Counted from the first letter of the stretch, positions 24,544 to 37,156 are shown. The stretch is 64,000 nt of DNA from Argentina anserina (GCF_933775445.1 NC_065873.1:15314001-15378000), one strand, 5' to 3'. Numbers and translations: made by a program. The notes: a model not told the origin generated them from the sequence alone.

Positions 24544-24844
24544 AACCAGAAACCTCCCAAAAACCTATGAACTTGAGTTCAGCCCCAGAGTAGAAATTAA
24601 GCTTCGGATACTCATAGGCCGACGCACCGCTGGTCCGTGACCTTAACCCCGGTTTTTATGCAAGTTATACATACCAGTGTTGGGATACAAGCTCCGTGAA
24701 CATGACCCCCCGGATCAGTTCGAACTAAAAGGAGGGTCCCCGTCAACACAACTCTGCCAATTTTAGCAATGATTTTCATAAACGAAAACGAGGACAACCT
24801 GGACGACTTTATTTTTAGGCCCACACTATCCATGTGCTAACAAA

Positions 24845-25543
24845 TCAGTCGCTCCGGCAGGTTCTCGAGAAACCAGAGATTTCGGGCCGACTAGTGAAAT
24901 GGACCATTAGTTTTAGGAGTTCGACATTCACTTCAAGTCTAGAACGACAATGAAGGGATAGGCAACGGCCGATTTCATCGCCGAATTTATTCCTCCGGAG
25001 GGAAGCCATGCGAAGCCCGACCCCGTGGTCCCAATTTGGCATCTGCTTGCAACCTTTACGTTGATAACTCAGCCAACCAAAACATCCAGCGTCGCTGGTA
25101 TTATTATCACAGATGCAGAATGAAATAAGTACCCCTATGCCCTGAGGTTTGACTTCCAGGCATCTAACAATATTGTGGAATATGAGGCATTGATCGCCGG
25201 GATCCAGCTCTGTCGCGAGCTTGGGGCAACAAATGTATGCGTCTTCATAATTGGTGTCAATCAAGTTAGTGGGAACTATCACTTCATCCATCCCCACCTC
25301 AATTCCTACCAAAATTTTGTCGAGACAATGCTCCAGAAGTTTGATTTATTCAAGATCACCCATATACCCCAGGGCAAGAACATCAGGGCAGATGCATTAG
25401 CACTGTTGGCCACGTCAGAGCCTGGCACCACTCCTCCAAACGTCCTTGTTGAAACTTTGGACAAACCCAGCATATCAAAGCCTTACTCTGAGCCATTCGT
25501 CGAACAACTCCCCACCACCATCATGGATGGATCATTTCATTGA
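24845..25543 (+). pseudogene. RNase H region of the Tat relic
   Basis: The first 200 bases translate, with stops, to the RT/RNase H junction typical of Tat elements (SGRLVKW, then ADFIAEF). From about 25041 follows the extra RNase H with VEYEALIAGIQLCRELGA, a VNQVSG segment and IPQGKNIRADALALLA. The acidic residue usually found before VNQV (in a DSQL-type motif) is not evident here. Confidence 0.75.
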
Positions 25544-25549
25544 ATATTT

Positions 25550-26776
25550 AACAAAGGGGACTTTGCCCGAGGACAAATCTGAGGCCAAACGTCTACGACA
25601 AAAGGCCGCTCTCTTTATGGTCCAAGACGGCCACCTTTACCGGAGAGGACAGTCATTCCCTCAGCTCAAAAGTCTTACACCAAAACAAGGTCATCAAGTA
25701 TTAACATCTCTGCATGGCAGCGTCTATGGTAACAATGCTGAAGCAAAGAATTTAGCCTTCAAGGCCCTTCAGACAGGGTACTACTGGCCCACCATGGAGG
25801 CGGACTTAAAGGTCGTAGTCAGATCATGCTTGCAATGTCACCAATACACCAACTACATCAACAAACCCTTAGTCTCAATCTCCATCATTGTCTCCCTAGT
25901 TCCTTTTTCACAGTGGGGACTAAATCTAATTGAGGAATTGTCAACTGCTTCGGTGGAATTCCAGTATATCATTTTCACAGTAGACTACTACACCAACTGG
26001 ATTAAGGCCAAGACCATAGCCAAGATTACCATGGACAAGGTGATAAGTTTCTTATGACGTTCCATCTACTGTCATTTCAGTGTTCCCCAATCATCTATCA
26101 CGAATAATGGCCTACAGTTCGATAATGACAAGTTTTGCCAGTTTGCTCAAGAAAATGGCACCACCGTCTTATATGCTTCCTCGGCACATCTCCAAACCAA
26201 CGATTAGGTAGAAGCCATCAATAAAGTTATCAATCGGAATTTGAAGAAGAGGTTGGACTCTGCCACGGGCATATGGGCTAAGAAACGTCCAGAAGTCCTA
26301 TGGGCACTCCGGACGACTACCACGGAGGCAACGGAACAATCTCCATTTCTCCTAACCTTTGGAACATAAGCGGTGGTCCCAGTTGAGACAAAACTCCCTA
26401 CAGAACGGGTGGCAGCCTATGACCCGGAAACTAATGTAGTCGGCATCCAGCTCAACATGGACTTCTTTGAAAAATGTTAGGAGATGGCACACCTTTTTAT
26501 GTGAACTATAAACAGCGCATTGCCCGACACTATAACAAGAAAGTGCTGCCTTTGTGGTCACGGGGGGATTATGTCATGACAGAGGTCATCCCCAGACCAT
26601 TAGGACTCAAGCCAAAGTGGGGGGGGGGGGGGGGGCTTTTGAGATCACCAGTTGTGTTGGGTCGGCCACGTTTTATCTCCGGGACACTAATGGCTGAGAA
26701 CTTCCCTATCCTTGAAACGCCCACCATTACCATCTCTTCCCCAAATAAGGATTGTTCAGATGAAAACATGCTTTGA
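25550..26776 (+). pseudogene. Integrase of the Tat relic (broken)
   Basis: It shows the zinc-binding segment (GYYWPTMEADLKVVVRSCLQC), then a core with WGLNLIEEL and FTVDYYTNWIKAK. After a stop at about 26055 comes SSITNNGLQFDN and a degraded final motif (LQTND, stop, VEAINKV). Later segments (FLLTFGT, stop, AVVPVETKLP) are typical of Tat integrases. A long G run and stops end it. Confidence 0.75.
26619..26635 (+). repeat. Run of 17 G
   Basis: A homopolymer in the integrase tail. Its length is prone to both replication slippage and sequencing error. Confidence 0.9.
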
Positions 26777-26960
26777 CATTATTTTTTAAAAAAACTCATA
26801 CTAAATCGGGTGGTATTCAAAACTCACTGATTTTGATAGATTTATTAAATGGTTGATTTTAAAGAATTCTAAGGGGCTTGGTATAAATACCAGACCCTAT
26901 TAGAAATCATTATATTTGTAACCTGATTTCACTTTCCCTTTCTCTCTCTCTCTCTATCTG

Positions 26961-27324
26961 AAGATAAATTACAAAGGCAAAGGTAGAAGAATACAAACTG
27001 ACCTACTTCCCCGATGAGCTGATCTGTAATGAGAAGACGAACTGAATGTGTGAATCATATTGGAATCTCTCATTTATTCAAAAGGTATGTATCAATCTCC
27101 TTTTCAAATAGGTTGTCACGACCCCAATCTCATTTTCTCCATATCTCTGGAAGATTGATCTACATCCATGTGCTTGTGAAATAACATTAATTATAAGACA
27201 AATAAAAAAAAGAAGAAGAAACATCACCTGCAATTCTGCAAGTTCCCTCTAGAGCTATTGCTTTTTAAGGTTGCTGATAGAAATCATATAATTGATCACT
27301 GTAGAGAAATAGTGATCAAACAAT
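26961..27324. other. Short non-coding gap between Tat elements
   Basis: It contains 'tgtcacgacccc' near 27116, which resembles the start of another LTR type, but nothing further supports it. Confidence 0.4.
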
Positions 27325-27329
27325 CCTCC
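27325..27329. repeat. Target site duplication, left copy (CCTCC)
   Basis: It matches 41491-41495 immediately outside the other end of the element. It shows a single integration event and fixes both ends. Confidence 0.85.
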
Positions 27330-28129
27330 TGTTTGGCCCTAAAATAATACTCCGGTATTACCTAGATTCTTTAGGCTCATGGACCGTTTATTTGGGAAAA
27401 ATGTATTGAAGAGCAAGATTACATTCCTTATTGGAATAGATTTCGGGGACTGATGCTGTATAGAATCTGAATTGAATAAGGAAGGTGAATCCAAATCAAC
27501 TAAGGGGTTCTCAAGACTTGATCCGCAAGAAATAACACTTTGTGTTCTCTATATAAAGGGGTCGAATGTGCAAAACCAAAGACACAACGTCAAACAAACT
27601 ATTGCGCAACCGCATAGTCAAGTCTCCCCATGGAGCAAAAGTCCGATTAGCTTCGGCAACCAAGTCTACCATCGAAGCAGAGCTACCCAGATGTACGCCT
27701 CGCGCTGCATGTAGCAACAAGTCGAGTCGCTAGCCTAGCTTCTAGCAAACACAAAAGTCTGCACTAGTCAGTAATTCCCTAGAGCAAGAGAGTCCCGCTA
27801 TCAACGACACATTATAAGCTCTGCTTTTCCCCAAGCGGTCTAAAGTAAGATCGGCCATCTACTTGAGGTGGAGTGAAAGGTACCTAGCAACTCTAGTTGT
27901 GTATAGGTCATTCGAACTTCAGCGGTTTATCAACATGCGGAACAATCGTTCAAGAAGAAGACAGTACGTGAGCGCAATCATCATCAACAAGTAAGAGTTG
28001 TACCTAACTCAAAGGTACTGGCACAACAGAGAACGAAGGTTAGAACCATCTAGGGTTCAAAACCCAGGCTTGCTAATTGTTCCCTGAGGAAATCTTTACT
28101 TGAGAGGATATCCTCCTTGCTCGAAACCA
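27330..28129 (+). repeat. 5' LTR of Tat copy 1
   Basis: An approximately 800 bp LTR starting TGTTTGGCCC and ending near GCTCGAAACCA. It is closely similar to 40708-41490 and, inverted, to 54398-55227. The 3' end is set by comparison with GCTCGAACA in the other LTRs. It lacks a ~33 bp stretch present at about 41058-41090. Confidence 0.88.
27550..27557 (+). promoter_or_regulatory. LTR TATA box, Tat copy 1
   Basis: TATATAAA is conserved at the same place in the 3' LTR (40883-40890) and in the inverted copy (55002-55009, minus strand). Confidence 0.6.
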
Positions 28130-28210
28130 GAGCACTCGCATTGTGTTCTTCACAACAAAGCGACTTGCAAAGGTTTAACAGCAGTTGAGGCATTACTAAA
28201 ATTTAGAGTG

Positions 28211-31200
28211 ATGGTGCCACCAGAAGACATGCAAACAGCTTTCAAGGAGTTGACAAAGGTAGTTAAGTCATTGGAGGAGTCATTCGGCGAGAGAATGACT
28301 GCGGTCGAGAGAACGTTGGATAATGTGTCGCAACTACAGTCGACACAGGGTCAGTATCTGGCTGAGACCAACGACAGATTGAATAAGCTGGTTCTGAGTG
28401 CTAACGAGCACGCGAACAATGCTCGTTTACAGTTTGAAGGCCAGGACGAGCGGTTCAAGCAAATCGAAGAAGCGTTGGGAATACAACGGACTGTCACCGG
28501 GCTTTACGAGAAACAGAATCATGACAAGCTTAGGGCCACCAAAAAGACTAAGTCCAACAAGAAGGTTAACGCTAGTGACGACGACGACGACGACGAAGAG
28601 GATGAGGCCGGTGACAAAGATGATGAGGCTGACAAATCAGATGCAGAGCCTATCAAACCCGCAAGGAAGAAGAAGATGAATGCTAAAAAGGGAAAGTTCA
28701 CATTTGGAAATTCAAGACGTTCAAACACATCCGAGTTTGAGGCACTTCAGAGGGCCGTGGAACTTCTTCAACTAAGCGGGAGACAAGAGCGTCAACACCA
28801 GTTCCGTCGCGAGCGTCAAGATGAGCATCAAGAAGAGCCTGAGAAAGAAGTAGAAGAAGACCAGATCCTTACCAAAGAGCAGGTTCAGAAGATGATCCAA
28901 GAGAGTGTGGGGACCATTCATGGTCATGCTGCCGCGAACATGTCCTATATAAGTCCATTCCCAGAATGGGTGACAGCATGTCCTTGGCCCTCGGGTTATC
29001 GACCAATCAAGTTCCAACCTTTCTCAGGAGAGGGGTCCGAGAATGCAGCTGAGCACATCTCTCATTTTCACAGTGATTGCGGGCCATATGCATCTAATCC
29101 AATCTTCAAGATGACCGGCACTATCTTGGTTCTCTAAGTTAGCACCAAGATCCATTTCAGATTAGTCCATGCTCGAGTCAATGTTTAAAACGACTTTTGG
29201 AAGTGTTGAGCCTGAGGTGGATTTGTCATCTTTGACTTCCATGTATCAACAACCAATGGAGTCGGCAGTGGTGTTCCTAAAGAGGTTCAAGGTTCAGCAA
29301 GCAAAGTGCAGAACACCACTCGCAGAACTAGATGCCATTCGAATTGCTATAAAGGGTTTGGAAACCCGTCACCAGGCCAAACATCACGATGCCTATTTTT
29401 CTAGCATGGAAGACTTGATGAACAAGGTAGGAAGCTACTAAGTGTTCCTCAGGGAGATGGAGGACAATGCCACAGTTCCAAAAGGTCCACCTATGTCCTA
29501 TCACCCTAGTACTTTGAAACCACTTTACGCAGTTCCATCTAGAACTAAGAGGGTTTCCACTATCTACTCGCATGTAGATCCTTTCTACACACCATATCCA
29601 TATGAGGAGCAGTGGGTCGAGGAGGTAGATGATGAAATAGCTGCACTGGAGATAGCCGGAAGACACGCATTGAAGTCCAAGGCTCTGAAGATGTCTAGAG
29701 ACCATGTCAAGATTTCTACAGCAGCATACACCAAGCCTGAGTATGAGTCATATACCTACAATGCTCACAAGGCTCCAGAGATTCTAGATGAATTTTTCTC
29801 AAGTGGGAGAGTGAAGCACGATACTGCAATGCCTACTGTAGCACAAATAGAAGGGAAGAAGTACTGCAGGTTTCAAAATTTGTTCAATCACCAAACAGCC
29901 GACTGTGTTAAGCTCAAGGATCAGCTGCAAACCTGGATTAACAAAGGCATGCTTGGGGTAGATACTGAAAGAGCTGCAACATGGGTTGATATTGATCCCC
30001 TTCCTACAATGTCAGTGGTTGAAGTTACACCATTGACAATACCTTTGAAGGCTCACCGCCCTTCCAAGTTTGCTGTGTACACTTATGATGCTTCCTTGGC
30101 TCATGAGATCTTGGAAACCATTGTACCATGGACTGAGTTCCCGACTGGGGAAGAAGTTAAAGCTAAACGGTATTGTAAGTTTCACAACGTTTGAACTCAT
30201 GATACTCGTATTTGTATACAACTCAAGGACCAAATACAGCAGTGGTTAGATGAGGGAGTGTTATCTTTTGCCTCAGAGCCCGAGCCGGGTATGAAGACAG
30301 CAGCGAAGGAAGTGCCCGTGGCGAAAGAGATTGGAGGAGCCGACCAATCTGAGCAGGGTAAACAGAAAGGTGTAGTCCAGAGCAAGGAACAGAATGTAGC
30401 AAAAGCAAGAACTTATGTCCTTTGCAATCGATGCAAGAAAGAGTGTTCCATAAACTGTGACAATTCTGGTAGACACGAGGAAGCAAGAAGACATCGAAGG
30501 CCTCGCTCACCGACGAATCGATACGAGAAGGCAAACCCCAAGAAATCTAGAGTTCACACAGACACTTATGCCCAAGCGCTAAAGATGCCAAGCTCAGGTC
30601 TTGGTGGGGTTGTGAACGTCCCTAGAGAGCAGCGAGTTGGGGCGAATGTGCTGGAAACACAAGCTACGCGCGACGCGCTGCAGTGGCCATACATACCGCC
30701 TGCACCGAGGTCGTTAAAACCAGATGTTTGGTACGTTCAAGAGCATGGAAGAGCTATGGAAGCTACAAAGACTCAAAAGAGTAACGTGCATAAGAGATGG
30801 GGAAGGGCCAAAAGAATGTTAGAGGCATATAACAGAGGAGAGCTCTCTCGCGACCAGTTGGAACAACCACCTTGGCTGCTGCGAGAGACAGTTGAAAAGC
30901 TTAGTATAAGGCCATACGTTCACATTCGTCAGAATGATAATTACAGGAAGGAGCCATGCCCCAGGAGAAGCGTTCATGATCGAATTGAACGACCAATGGA
31001 AACTGCTCCTAAGCGAAGAGTTTCAATCCATGATAGGTTGTCTTACGCATCTACTGATGGCAGGGCAGTAAACGGACAGCACGCACATAGTATTTCTATT
31101 CAGCAGAAACAACAGCAAAGTAGTGTTGCACAACCTGCACAATCTAAATGGGTTCCAAAGAGTTCTGTAAGTAGGTCAAGCCACCAGGAACCAGTTCCAG

Positions 31201-31418
31201 AAAAAATAAAGCCAAAGTTTGAATGGAAGCTGAAGATTAAAGAACTAACACCAGTGGTTCCAATAGTAAAAGAACCAACACTTGCGGTTCCAGAGATGGG
31301 CGAGGCTGCGGTAGTAGGTATTCCTCCAGACGCCCATCAGGAGCAATCGCTAACGGAGTATCTCAGAAGCAAGTTCCCCTCGCGAACACCAACTGATCAA
31401 TTCCGGACGACAGTATAG
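28211..31418 (+). pseudogene. gag polyprotein region of Tat copy 1 (frameshift and stops)
   Basis: The ATG at 28211 is preferred because the open frame upstream of it runs into the LTR. The N-terminal ~110 residues look like a coiled coil, followed by a Lys-rich stretch and an acidic tract (about 28575-28650). The gag core follows (ACPWPSGYRPIKFQPFSG). A frameshift near 29115-29130 and stops at 29157, 29439 and 30192 break it. Two zinc-finger-like segments (YCRFQNLFNHQTADC and YCKFHNV..THDTRIC) have C-x2-H-x4-H-x4-C spacing, but the first has Gln in place of the first His. The basic region from 30258 to 31418 ends at TAG. Confidence 0.8.
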
Positions 31419-31519
31419 AAAAGCCAGGCTGTAATGAGCAAGGGTTATAACTTTTTGATCAAGAGGAAGAGCTTGAGGAATGTTATGATGAAGAAATAGC
31501 AGCTACCTTAGACTGCAAC

Positions 31520-32335
31520 ATGTTCAACCTTTGTCATGAAGATAGCATGGAGGAAGGAATACCATGGCCAAATATTGTTCCTAGTTGCAACATGGTGTTC
31601 ACCTTATCCTCGAAGTACGCTCTTCCAAGACCAATGCCATCTCATCTATTCATTAGAGGTGAGACACATGCCGAGGAGGTGGGTACAGTCGCAAAGTTGT
31701 CATCTACAGAGGTGCCAACTGTGGAGAAAGATACAAGAAAAGAGGGAGTTGATAAATCTCACACGATGACAGAGCTCCAAAGATTCTTTATGATGTTCAC
31801 AAAGCCTACAGCGACCATGACTCAGCACATTAAACCCTTATACATATCAGCTGAGATGGAAGGTAAGAGAGTGAACAAAATTCTCGTCGATGGCGGTGCA
31901 GCAGTTAGCATTATTATAGTGAAGACAGTCGAAGCACTAGGCATTGCAAAGGAAAAGGTTCTCAGTAGAAATCTTAAGGTCAGGAGTTTTGCTGGCAACT
32001 TAACTAAGACCTTGGGAGTTTTGATCTTCAAAGTCAAGATAGGACCTTCCGAGCTGTTCCAAACGTTCTTTGTTACAGACTGCACAGCTCCATACAACAT
32101 CATACTTGGCAGGGATTGGATACACAGAGCTTATTGCATCCCTTCTACTTTACACCAAGAAATGCTGATGTGGAATCCCGCAACTGATAAGGCAGAGCTA
32201 GTAAAAGCAGATGATAGAACATATTCAGTCGCTTCCTGCATCTTGGATGCTGAGTACTATTATGGGGACATGAGGCCTTTAGGAGTTGCTGGAATCGACA
32301 CCAAGGGTCGTCCAGTTGGGGTGACTTCTACATAA
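31520..32335 (+). pseudogene. Aspartic protease region of Tat copy 1
   Basis: The active-site motif is ILVDGGAAVSI, followed by a flap-like region and IILGRDWIH. This is the plant Tat-type protease, with Asp-Gly-Gly in place of the usual Asp-Thr/Ser-Gly. The frame is shifted relative to the gag part upstream and ends at TAA 32333. It releases Gag and Pol products in active relatives. Confidence 0.82.
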
Positions 32336-32589
32336 TTGACACGATGGGGTTTAGTACAGGTCAAAGCAGATATAAACAGACCTGGCTTCATCGTGAAAAC
32401 AAAAAGTAATCATCCATGAGTACATCACTTGACAAAGAGCAAGAACAAGCATGTGTGTCCTTTCTCCAACGCTTATCTATTTACAGAGAGGAACATGAGG
32501 CTTGGGGGCAGTCGCGCTAGTAGAATACATTGAGGATGATTTGACTAAGATTCAAGGGGAGGAGGAGTTTATTCAACACCCCACCTAAA

Positions 32590-33915
32590 GTGAAAGATCC
32601 AGTGGAGAAGATTGATCTTGGGACTACAGAAGAGCCCATGGAGGTTGGAATAAGTAAACACTTGGATGAGGAACTGAGACAACGTTTGAATGAGTTGTTG
32701 CAAGAGTTCCGCGATTGTTTTGCTGAGAAGTTTGAGGATATGTCAGGCTTGTCTCCAGATTTAGTTTTCCATCGCTTGCTCATAATGGAAGGTTACAAGG
32801 CTGTACAACAAAGTCCACGGTGAATGAGTGTAGACACAGCAGCAGCAGTCAAGAAAGAGGTTCAAAACATGTTTCAAGCCGGTATTATCCAACCAGCTAA
32901 ATATTCTCAGTGGTTGTCTAACATAGTACCAGTGCGGAAGAAGAATGGCAAAATTCATGTTTGTGTCGACTACAGGAATCTTAATGTTGAAACACCAAAA
33001 GATGTATATCCCATGCCCGTGGCAGATATGTTGGTAGATGCAGTCGTAGGACACGAGTTACTATCTTTTATGGATGGCACAGCTGGTTATCACCAGATTC
33101 CTGTTTATGAACCGGATAGACAAAAAACAGCGTTTCGATGTCCAGGGTTCACTGGAGTGTTTGAGTATAACAATATGACCAATGCAGGGGCTACGTACCA
33201 GCGAGCAATGAACCTAATTTTCCATGATGTACTGGGAGGCAAGAATTTAAGGACAGTGTTCACCAGAATGAGAAAGCACAAGCTCAGGATGAATCCAACT
33301 AAATGCATTTTTGGGGTTCGATCAGGAGACTTCTTGGGTTTCATAGTGCATGAAAGAGGTATTGAAATTGCAGAGGACAAGGCAAAAGCGGTTCTAGATG
33401 CTTCGGCACCTAGGAACAAGAAGGAACTTCAGAGTTTGCTTGGGAAAATAAACTTCCTTCGACGCTTTATTTCTAATTCAGCTGGCAAAACCGCAGTTTT
33501 TTCTCCTTTGATGAGACTTAAAGCAGATCAGAAATTTCAGTGGGGACCTGAGCCAGTTTTTGATAAAATCAAGGAATACCTTACTCACCCACCTGTTCTT
33601 AGACCTCCACAGCCTGGAATACCGTTGAAGCTATACATCTCAGCTTCCCCTTACTCAATAGCAGGACTCTTAGCACAAGATGGTGATGGAGAGGGGGGCA
33701 AGAAGATTGAACATGCAGTTTACTACTTGAGCCGGACCTTATTAGAGGTTGAAACTAGATACTCGCCAATTGAGAAGTTGTGTTTAGCTTTGTACTTTAT
33801 TGGTACTAAGCTCCGCCATTACATACTGTCTTTTACCACGGTGGTGGTGGCACAAACTGATTTAGTGAAGTATATGCTTACCAGACCTATGCTTAGGGGT
33901 TGGATTGGCAAGTAG
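32590..33915 (+). pseudogene. Reverse transcriptase and RNase H of Tat copy 1, catalytic box deleted
   Basis: The N-terminal linker ends at a TGA (32821), and RT proper follows in phase: IHVCVDYRNLN, DVYPMPVADMLVD, FMDGTAGYHQIPV. Against copy 2, two in-frame losses are visible: 12 bases after EYNNM (the PFGL motif) and 60 bases after DVLGG, which removes the YIDD catalytic aspartates. RNase H 1 follows (LYISASPYSIAGLLAQ, then YSPIEKLCLALYF) and ends at TAG 33913. It cannot encode an active enzyme. Confidence 0.9.
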
Positions 33916-34036
33916 ATCTTGGCGTTATCGTAGTTTTCTTTACAATATACACCTTTAAAGGCGCTTACAAGACAGGCAGTGTCTGACTTTTTGTTGCATC
34001 ATCCTATTATTGAGGATATCACAGACCAGAACTTGA

Positions 34037-34915
34037 TTGTTTCCTTTGTCCGCACTCAGCCTTAGGTGCTGTATTTTGATGGCAGCAGCACTGATCATTT
34101 ATCAGGAGCAGGTGTTGCATTGGTTAACCCCTCTGGAGCAAGACATTGTTATTCCTTTCAACTATAACGGAAGTGCACTAACAATCAAGCAGAATATGAA
34201 GCAATCATCATTGGACTGGAACTTTTGCTTGATCTAGAAGTAACAGAGGTGGAAGTATTCGGTGACTGACTCTTAGTCATTAACCAGCTCAAGGGTGTCT
34301 ATAAGTGCAACAATTTTACATTACTCCCTTTTTGGGAGCTAGACCAATTCACAGACGTGGTACTTGATTATATTCCTAAGGAATGAAACTTTGCTGCCAA
34401 TGAAGTAGCACAGTTGGCTACTGGTATCCGCTTGGCAGACGGCGTTCGCGAGAGGATTTTAAAGGTTCAGAGACGCACATTACCTTCCTTTATGGCAAGG
34501 ATAGAAATTAAAGATGAATGGTTGGTGGCTGTTATTGACTCTATTGATGTAGATTGGCAACAACTAATTATCCAGTACCTTATTGATCCGTCTACACCTG
34601 TGGACAAGAGGGTTAGATATTTGGCTACAAACTATGTTCTTCGAGGTGATGAACTCTTACGCAGGGCAGAAGATGGCTTGTACCTAAGATGCATCTATGG
34701 AGCTGACGTAAGACGTGCTTACGAGAGGTTCATTGTGGCAATTGTGGTTCTTACCAAGCTGGTCCTAAGATGAGATGGCTCATTCGACGATATGGTTTCT
34801 ATTGGCCTACCATGCTCAAGGACTGCATCAGCTTTGTACCAAGGTTGTATCGAATGTCAAATGCATGGACCAGTCCAGCATATGCCAGTGCTCCACTGCA
34901 ACCAATAATTAAACC
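34037..34915 (+). pseudogene. Second RNase H (archaeal type) and integrase N-terminus, Tat copy 1
   Basis: Across several stops (34066, 34177, 34267, 34384) and a change of phase near 34200 the translation shows YFDGSSTDHLSGAG, CTNNQAEYEAIIIGLELL, VINQLKGVY and the ATGIRLADGVRERI linker. The integrase zinc-binding region follows (RYGFYWPTM then CIECQMHGP), again shifted. Two consecutive RNase H domains are diagnostic of the Tat clade. Confidence 0.82.
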
Positions 34916-35837
34916 TTGGCCAGGTCGCGGCTAGGCTTTAGACTTCAATGGGGAGATTCATCCAAATTCTTCCTTACAGCACAAGCACATTCTACTTGCT
35001 ACAGATTTCTTCACCAAGTGGGTAGATGCTATACCAGTCAAGACAACATTTGCAGAGGTGATCACTGACTTTATCTACAAATATATTATCACCAGATATG
35101 GCATCCCAGAGTGTTTGGTAGCAGACAGTGGGGCAGGTTTCATGGCTGAAAAGACTCAGAAGTTCTTAGCTGATTATGGAATCAAGTTTCTGCATTCTAG
35201 TCCTTATTATGCTCAATCGAATGGCCAAGCAAAAGTTAGCAACCGGGTCATTATGTCTATACTCAAATTAATGTTGGATGCAAATCTGCGATCTTGGCAC
35301 ACAGAGTTGGATCACACGTTATGGGCTTATAGAACTTCCAAACGAACTCTAACTGGTACTACACCTTATGCCTTGATGTATGGACATGATGCAGTTCTTC
35401 CTATTGAGATTAATATTTAGTCACTGAGGGTTCGCGAGCACCACCAGTTGATTGGCGAAGACTATGTCCAGGCTATGTATCAAGAACATGAAGACTTGGA
35501 TTCTCGATGTATGGAATCTTTCAACAGCCTTATTGCAGAAAAGAAGAAGATAGCACGGCTATATGACAAACGAACGAGAGGACGCAGCTTTGGAGTTGGG
35601 GACTTAGTTTGGCAAGCTTGTTTGCCTTACGGTGAACGAGTTGATAGTCGTGGTAAATGGTCTGCTAAATGGGAAGGTCCTTTTGTGATTGATCGAGTGA
35701 TGGGAAATGGAGCTTACTACCTTCGCGACACTGATGGGAATGTTCACAGAAATCCTATGAATGGTCGCCATCTTAAGAAGTACTTCCCTAGTGTTTGGGA
35801 ATATGAAGATCCACCGGCAGCGGTGCATGCAAAGTAA
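34916..35837 (+). pseudogene. Integrase core and C-terminus, Tat copy 1
   Basis: The core begins within a stop-containing stretch (ALDFNGEIHPNS after a TAG at 34933). It continues ATDFFTKWVDAIPV, CLVADSGAGF and SNGQAKVSNRV. Where the third catalytic residue is Glu in copy 2, this copy reads Lys (QAK for QAE). The TAG at 35418 interrupts it. The C-terminal part (GDLVWQACLPYGERV, KWEGPFVIDRV, HLKKYFPSVWEYED) runs to the natural end at TAA 35835. Confidence 0.88.
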
Positions 35838-37156
35838 CTGGTGTTCTGACTTAGTGTTTCCTTGGTCTTCATCCTTTCAACCAATTAAACAGGGGGGGCA
35901 ACACCATGGATAATCAGTACTTAATGGTCGTGAGCGTTATTGATGGTCGCGAGCGTTACTAATGGTTGCAAGCCCAGAATATTTTTTTTCAAAACTTTCG
36001 AGTTTCTGAAACTTTATGAGTTTCTTAATCATGCTCCGGCATTTTTTGTCAAAACATTGGACCAATACCTGTGGTGAAGAATTTGTTGTAACTTTTGTTA
36101 CGCAGCAATGAAACAATACAAGTGTTTGGTGAAACAAGTTGTGTTTTATTCATATGGCTTTGTGGCCAGAAACTTTACATAAGACCTATACTATTACATA
36201 TGAGCCTTAAGTAGCTCTGATACCATCTATGCTAGGTATAAAGGTCTTCGCGGTTCCTCCTGTTCATCCCACCACCACGAGAGACTTGGGATTAAGCTAC
36301 ACCAATTGAAGGCCAACCAGAACCAGCTTGTTGCCAAACGTAGGTTCTAATTGGAAGACTGGTGGTAGCATGAGAGATCCAGAGCCTTGATTGGTACACT
36401 TCTCTTAGCACTCTTTTAGGCAAGGGAGATTGGAAGATATTGCACATAGAGAATGCAGCTGCTCGCGTCGCGTATCAAAAGAGGTACGAGATGAACGAGA
36501 AGCACTAATTGGCTCTGGTCCTACATTTGGCTGCCTGCTTCGTGATGCACGTCGATTAAAGAGTGTTGAGTGGGGCTCAGGAAGGGCTGCCATTTCGTCT
36601 CTCACTTGTAATGCTTCCCCAGGAACACCTCATAATGCAAGGCAATTCCATAGTTCTGAACTACAAAGAAGGGAGGATGTGAGGGTGGAATAAGACTCCC
36701 ACCTCACATTTGAGGGTAGAATAAGACTCTCAAAGGTTGGTACAGAGTTTGTAAATCTGGGGGATAAAACTTAAGAAACCTAAGGGGTTGCGAAGGAAGA
36801 AATGGAATAGACATTTTTGGAGGCTACAAAGAAGGTGTTTTGTGTTCTTGCCTTAGGATTTAGTTTTATAGCAGAAGAAACTTGGATTCAAGGGCTGAGA
36901 TTAGAGATACAGATTTGGAGATCATGCCCGAGAATTATTGTAGCAATAGTGGTCAAACTGAAACGATTTGTGCGTTTCCCGAGATTAATTGCCCCTATTT
37001 TCGATGGTTTGCAAGCCAACTTGGACGGTTGCGAGTTAGGCTGGGCTCTGGCTTTGGGCCTTTGCTTGGATTTTTGTCGGGTCAAGGAGACTCAAATAGG
37101 GTGATCAGATAGAGATAAACTATAATTACCATTACTAAGTTATTTCGCTGTTCAAG
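35838..37156. other. Region between convergent gag-pol and PMD genes, Tat copy 1
   Basis: It contains a minus-strand AATAAA (complement at 36144-36149), a TGGTATCAGAGC motif on the minus strand (36214-36225), and a small minus-strand frame (36405-36605) that is conserved in copy 2. There is no other gene. Both transcripts probably terminate here. Confidence 0.6.
36405..36605 (-). pseudogene. Small antisense reading frame conserved in both Tat copies
   Basis: About 66 residues containing RRASRSRQPNVGPEPISAS and RTSFDTRREQL. Copy 2 has a clear counterpart at 59418-59783 (GPEPIGTS, RTSFDTRCEL) on the same strand relative to the element. No family is recognised. It could be a separate small protein, a 3' exon of the PMD gene, or old coding sequence now in a 3' UTR. 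Confidence 0.35.

Larger units (their letters stand above)
24305..26960 (+). mobile_element. Degenerate Tat-lineage Ty3/gypsy relic
   Basis: An LTR-like region with a TATA box at 24535-24543 leads, without a full gag, into the end of an RT/RNase H region (about 24845-25050). It continues through a second, archaeal-type RNase H and an integrase. The juxtaposition of LTR-like DNA and late pol shows a large internal deletion. Several stops and shifts are present, as is a 17-G run at 26619-26635. No second LTR with matching sequence was found, so the right boundary is approximate. Confidence 0.7.

Noticed and set aside
27115..27145. TGTCACGACCCC as the start of another LTR
   Set aside because: No matching partner, TATA box or internal sequence. 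The adjacent DNA is cut off by the Tat insertion 200 bp later.
28519..28728. Ser-rich minus-strand frame
   Set aside because: It is the shadow of the acidic Asp/Glu tract of gag on the plus strand.
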